Of a stretch of 64,000 nt of DNA, positions 63,699 through 64,000 are shown piece by piece. This DNA comes from Staphylococcus simiae (GTDB lineage: Bacteria; Bacillota; Bacilli; Staphylococcales; Staphylococcaceae), in the NCBI RefSeq assembly GCF_017357005.1, contig NZ_CP071589.1:1240001-1304000 (forward strand). The letters run 5' to 3'. Position numbers and translations under genes: made by a program. The first letter of the stretch is position 1, and every line of letters begins with the position of its first letter. The notes under the pieces were generated by a model, which saw only the letters and a program-made list of their open reading frames with translations, made no database searches and was not told the DNA's origin.

Positions 63699-64000
63699 TT
63701 AAGATAACGTCTCCTTATTAGACAACTCATCTTCTATCGTTTGTAGATCATAATGCACACTCTTTATCTTTTCCATGAATAACTTCCTACTTGTTCGTTG
63801 AAAATGACATTCGACAGATAATTCCTCGATATGTTTCATTAGTAATTCAAACTTGTTGTCATTCATATATGGCATATGAATAATGTGTAGCTTATACGTT
63901 TGAAATTGAGCGAGAAAATGATCTATTTTTGATGCATATGGTTGTACAACTTGATAAAAATCATGATCACATTGATTTGTTTTAACATGCTCATACGTTT
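63699..64000 (-). CDS. DUF1798 (YppE-like) protein, 3' part
   Basis: Open frame entering from the window edge, 100 codons ending TAA 63701-63699, one base before the ypsA ATG. Ends ...[17 protein letters not shown]. It contains helical, Cys-poor segments ([36 protein letters not shown]) that fit the YppE/DUF1798 family found between recU and ypsA in staphylococci. The N-terminus is outside the window. Family call is tentative. Confidence 0.65.
   Translation of the reverse strand, partial: TYEHVKTNQCDHDFYQVVQPYASKIDHFLAQFQTYKLHIIHMPYMNDNKFELLMKHIEELSVECHFQRTSRKLFMEKIKSVHYDLQTIEDELSNKETLS

Overview
The window is a low-GC Gram-positive chromosome segment with Staphylococcus gene content and order: odhAB, arlSR, pgpB-murG, ctpA, thyA-dfrA-fakB2-msrA-msrB-crr, cvfC, ebh, rlmL-like, rnpB, gpsB-ypsA. 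Gene order matches the S. aureus group. DHFR and ArlR look only about nine-tenths identical to the S. aureus proteins as I remember them, so a sister species (S. simiae-like, for example) is more likely than S. aureus itself. That species call is an inference from memory, not a search result.

Layout. 1-703: end-truncated ABC ATPase. 908-4975: E2 and E1 of 2-oxoglutarate dehydrogenase (minus strand). 5165-7176: ArlRS two-component system. 7212-8219: intergenic repeat, then a Fur-type promoter and a small RNA matching IsrR, the iron-sparing regulator. 8220-9433: AT-rich, frameshifted MFS efflux gene that looks like an insertion. 9750-13780: PAP2 phosphatase, MurG, a GNAT acetyltransferase and the CtpA protease. 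14151-18399: minus-strand cluster thyA, dfrA, fakB2, msrA, msrB, crr, yozE (folate/thymidylate, exogenous fatty acid use, methionine sulfoxide repair, PTS EIIA). 18786-20857: bacilliredoxin, CvfC, a stand-alone Nfu-N paralogue of the CvfC N-terminus and a small Cys-rich protein. 21038-21792: preQ1-I riboswitch controlling a queuosine-precursor transporter. 21929-22324: RNase H-like protein.

22406-24271 is a group IIC intron with its reverse transcriptase/maturase, inserted just 3' of the ebh terminator hairpin. 24331-53202 is ebh, one 28.9-kb gene for a 9,623-residue cell-envelope giant. It has a YSIRK-type signal peptide, about 2,500 residues of beta-rich N-terminal region, 13 FIVAR-type units, 42 modules of 126 residues, DUF1542-like helices, one membrane segment and a very basic tail.

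53867-58201: 5'-3' exonuclease and a two-GTPase dynamin-like protein. 58277-58622: cluster of three STAR-like hairpin repeats, with a short 'empty' version at 13995-14063. 58845-60688: convergent PepSY membrane protein and a small membrane-anchored protein, both carrying Met/His-rich segments. 60759-61907: rRNA methyltransferase. 62319-62710: RNase P RNA. 62770-64000: gpsB, ypsA and the 3' part of a DUF1798 (YppE-like) gene.

The most interesting points are the IsrR locus with a decaying MFS insertion next to it, the mosaic of two module subfamilies in Ebh, the intron-terminator pairing, the filled/empty STAR-like loci and the Met/His-rich convergent pair. I found no clearly new defence or biosynthetic system.
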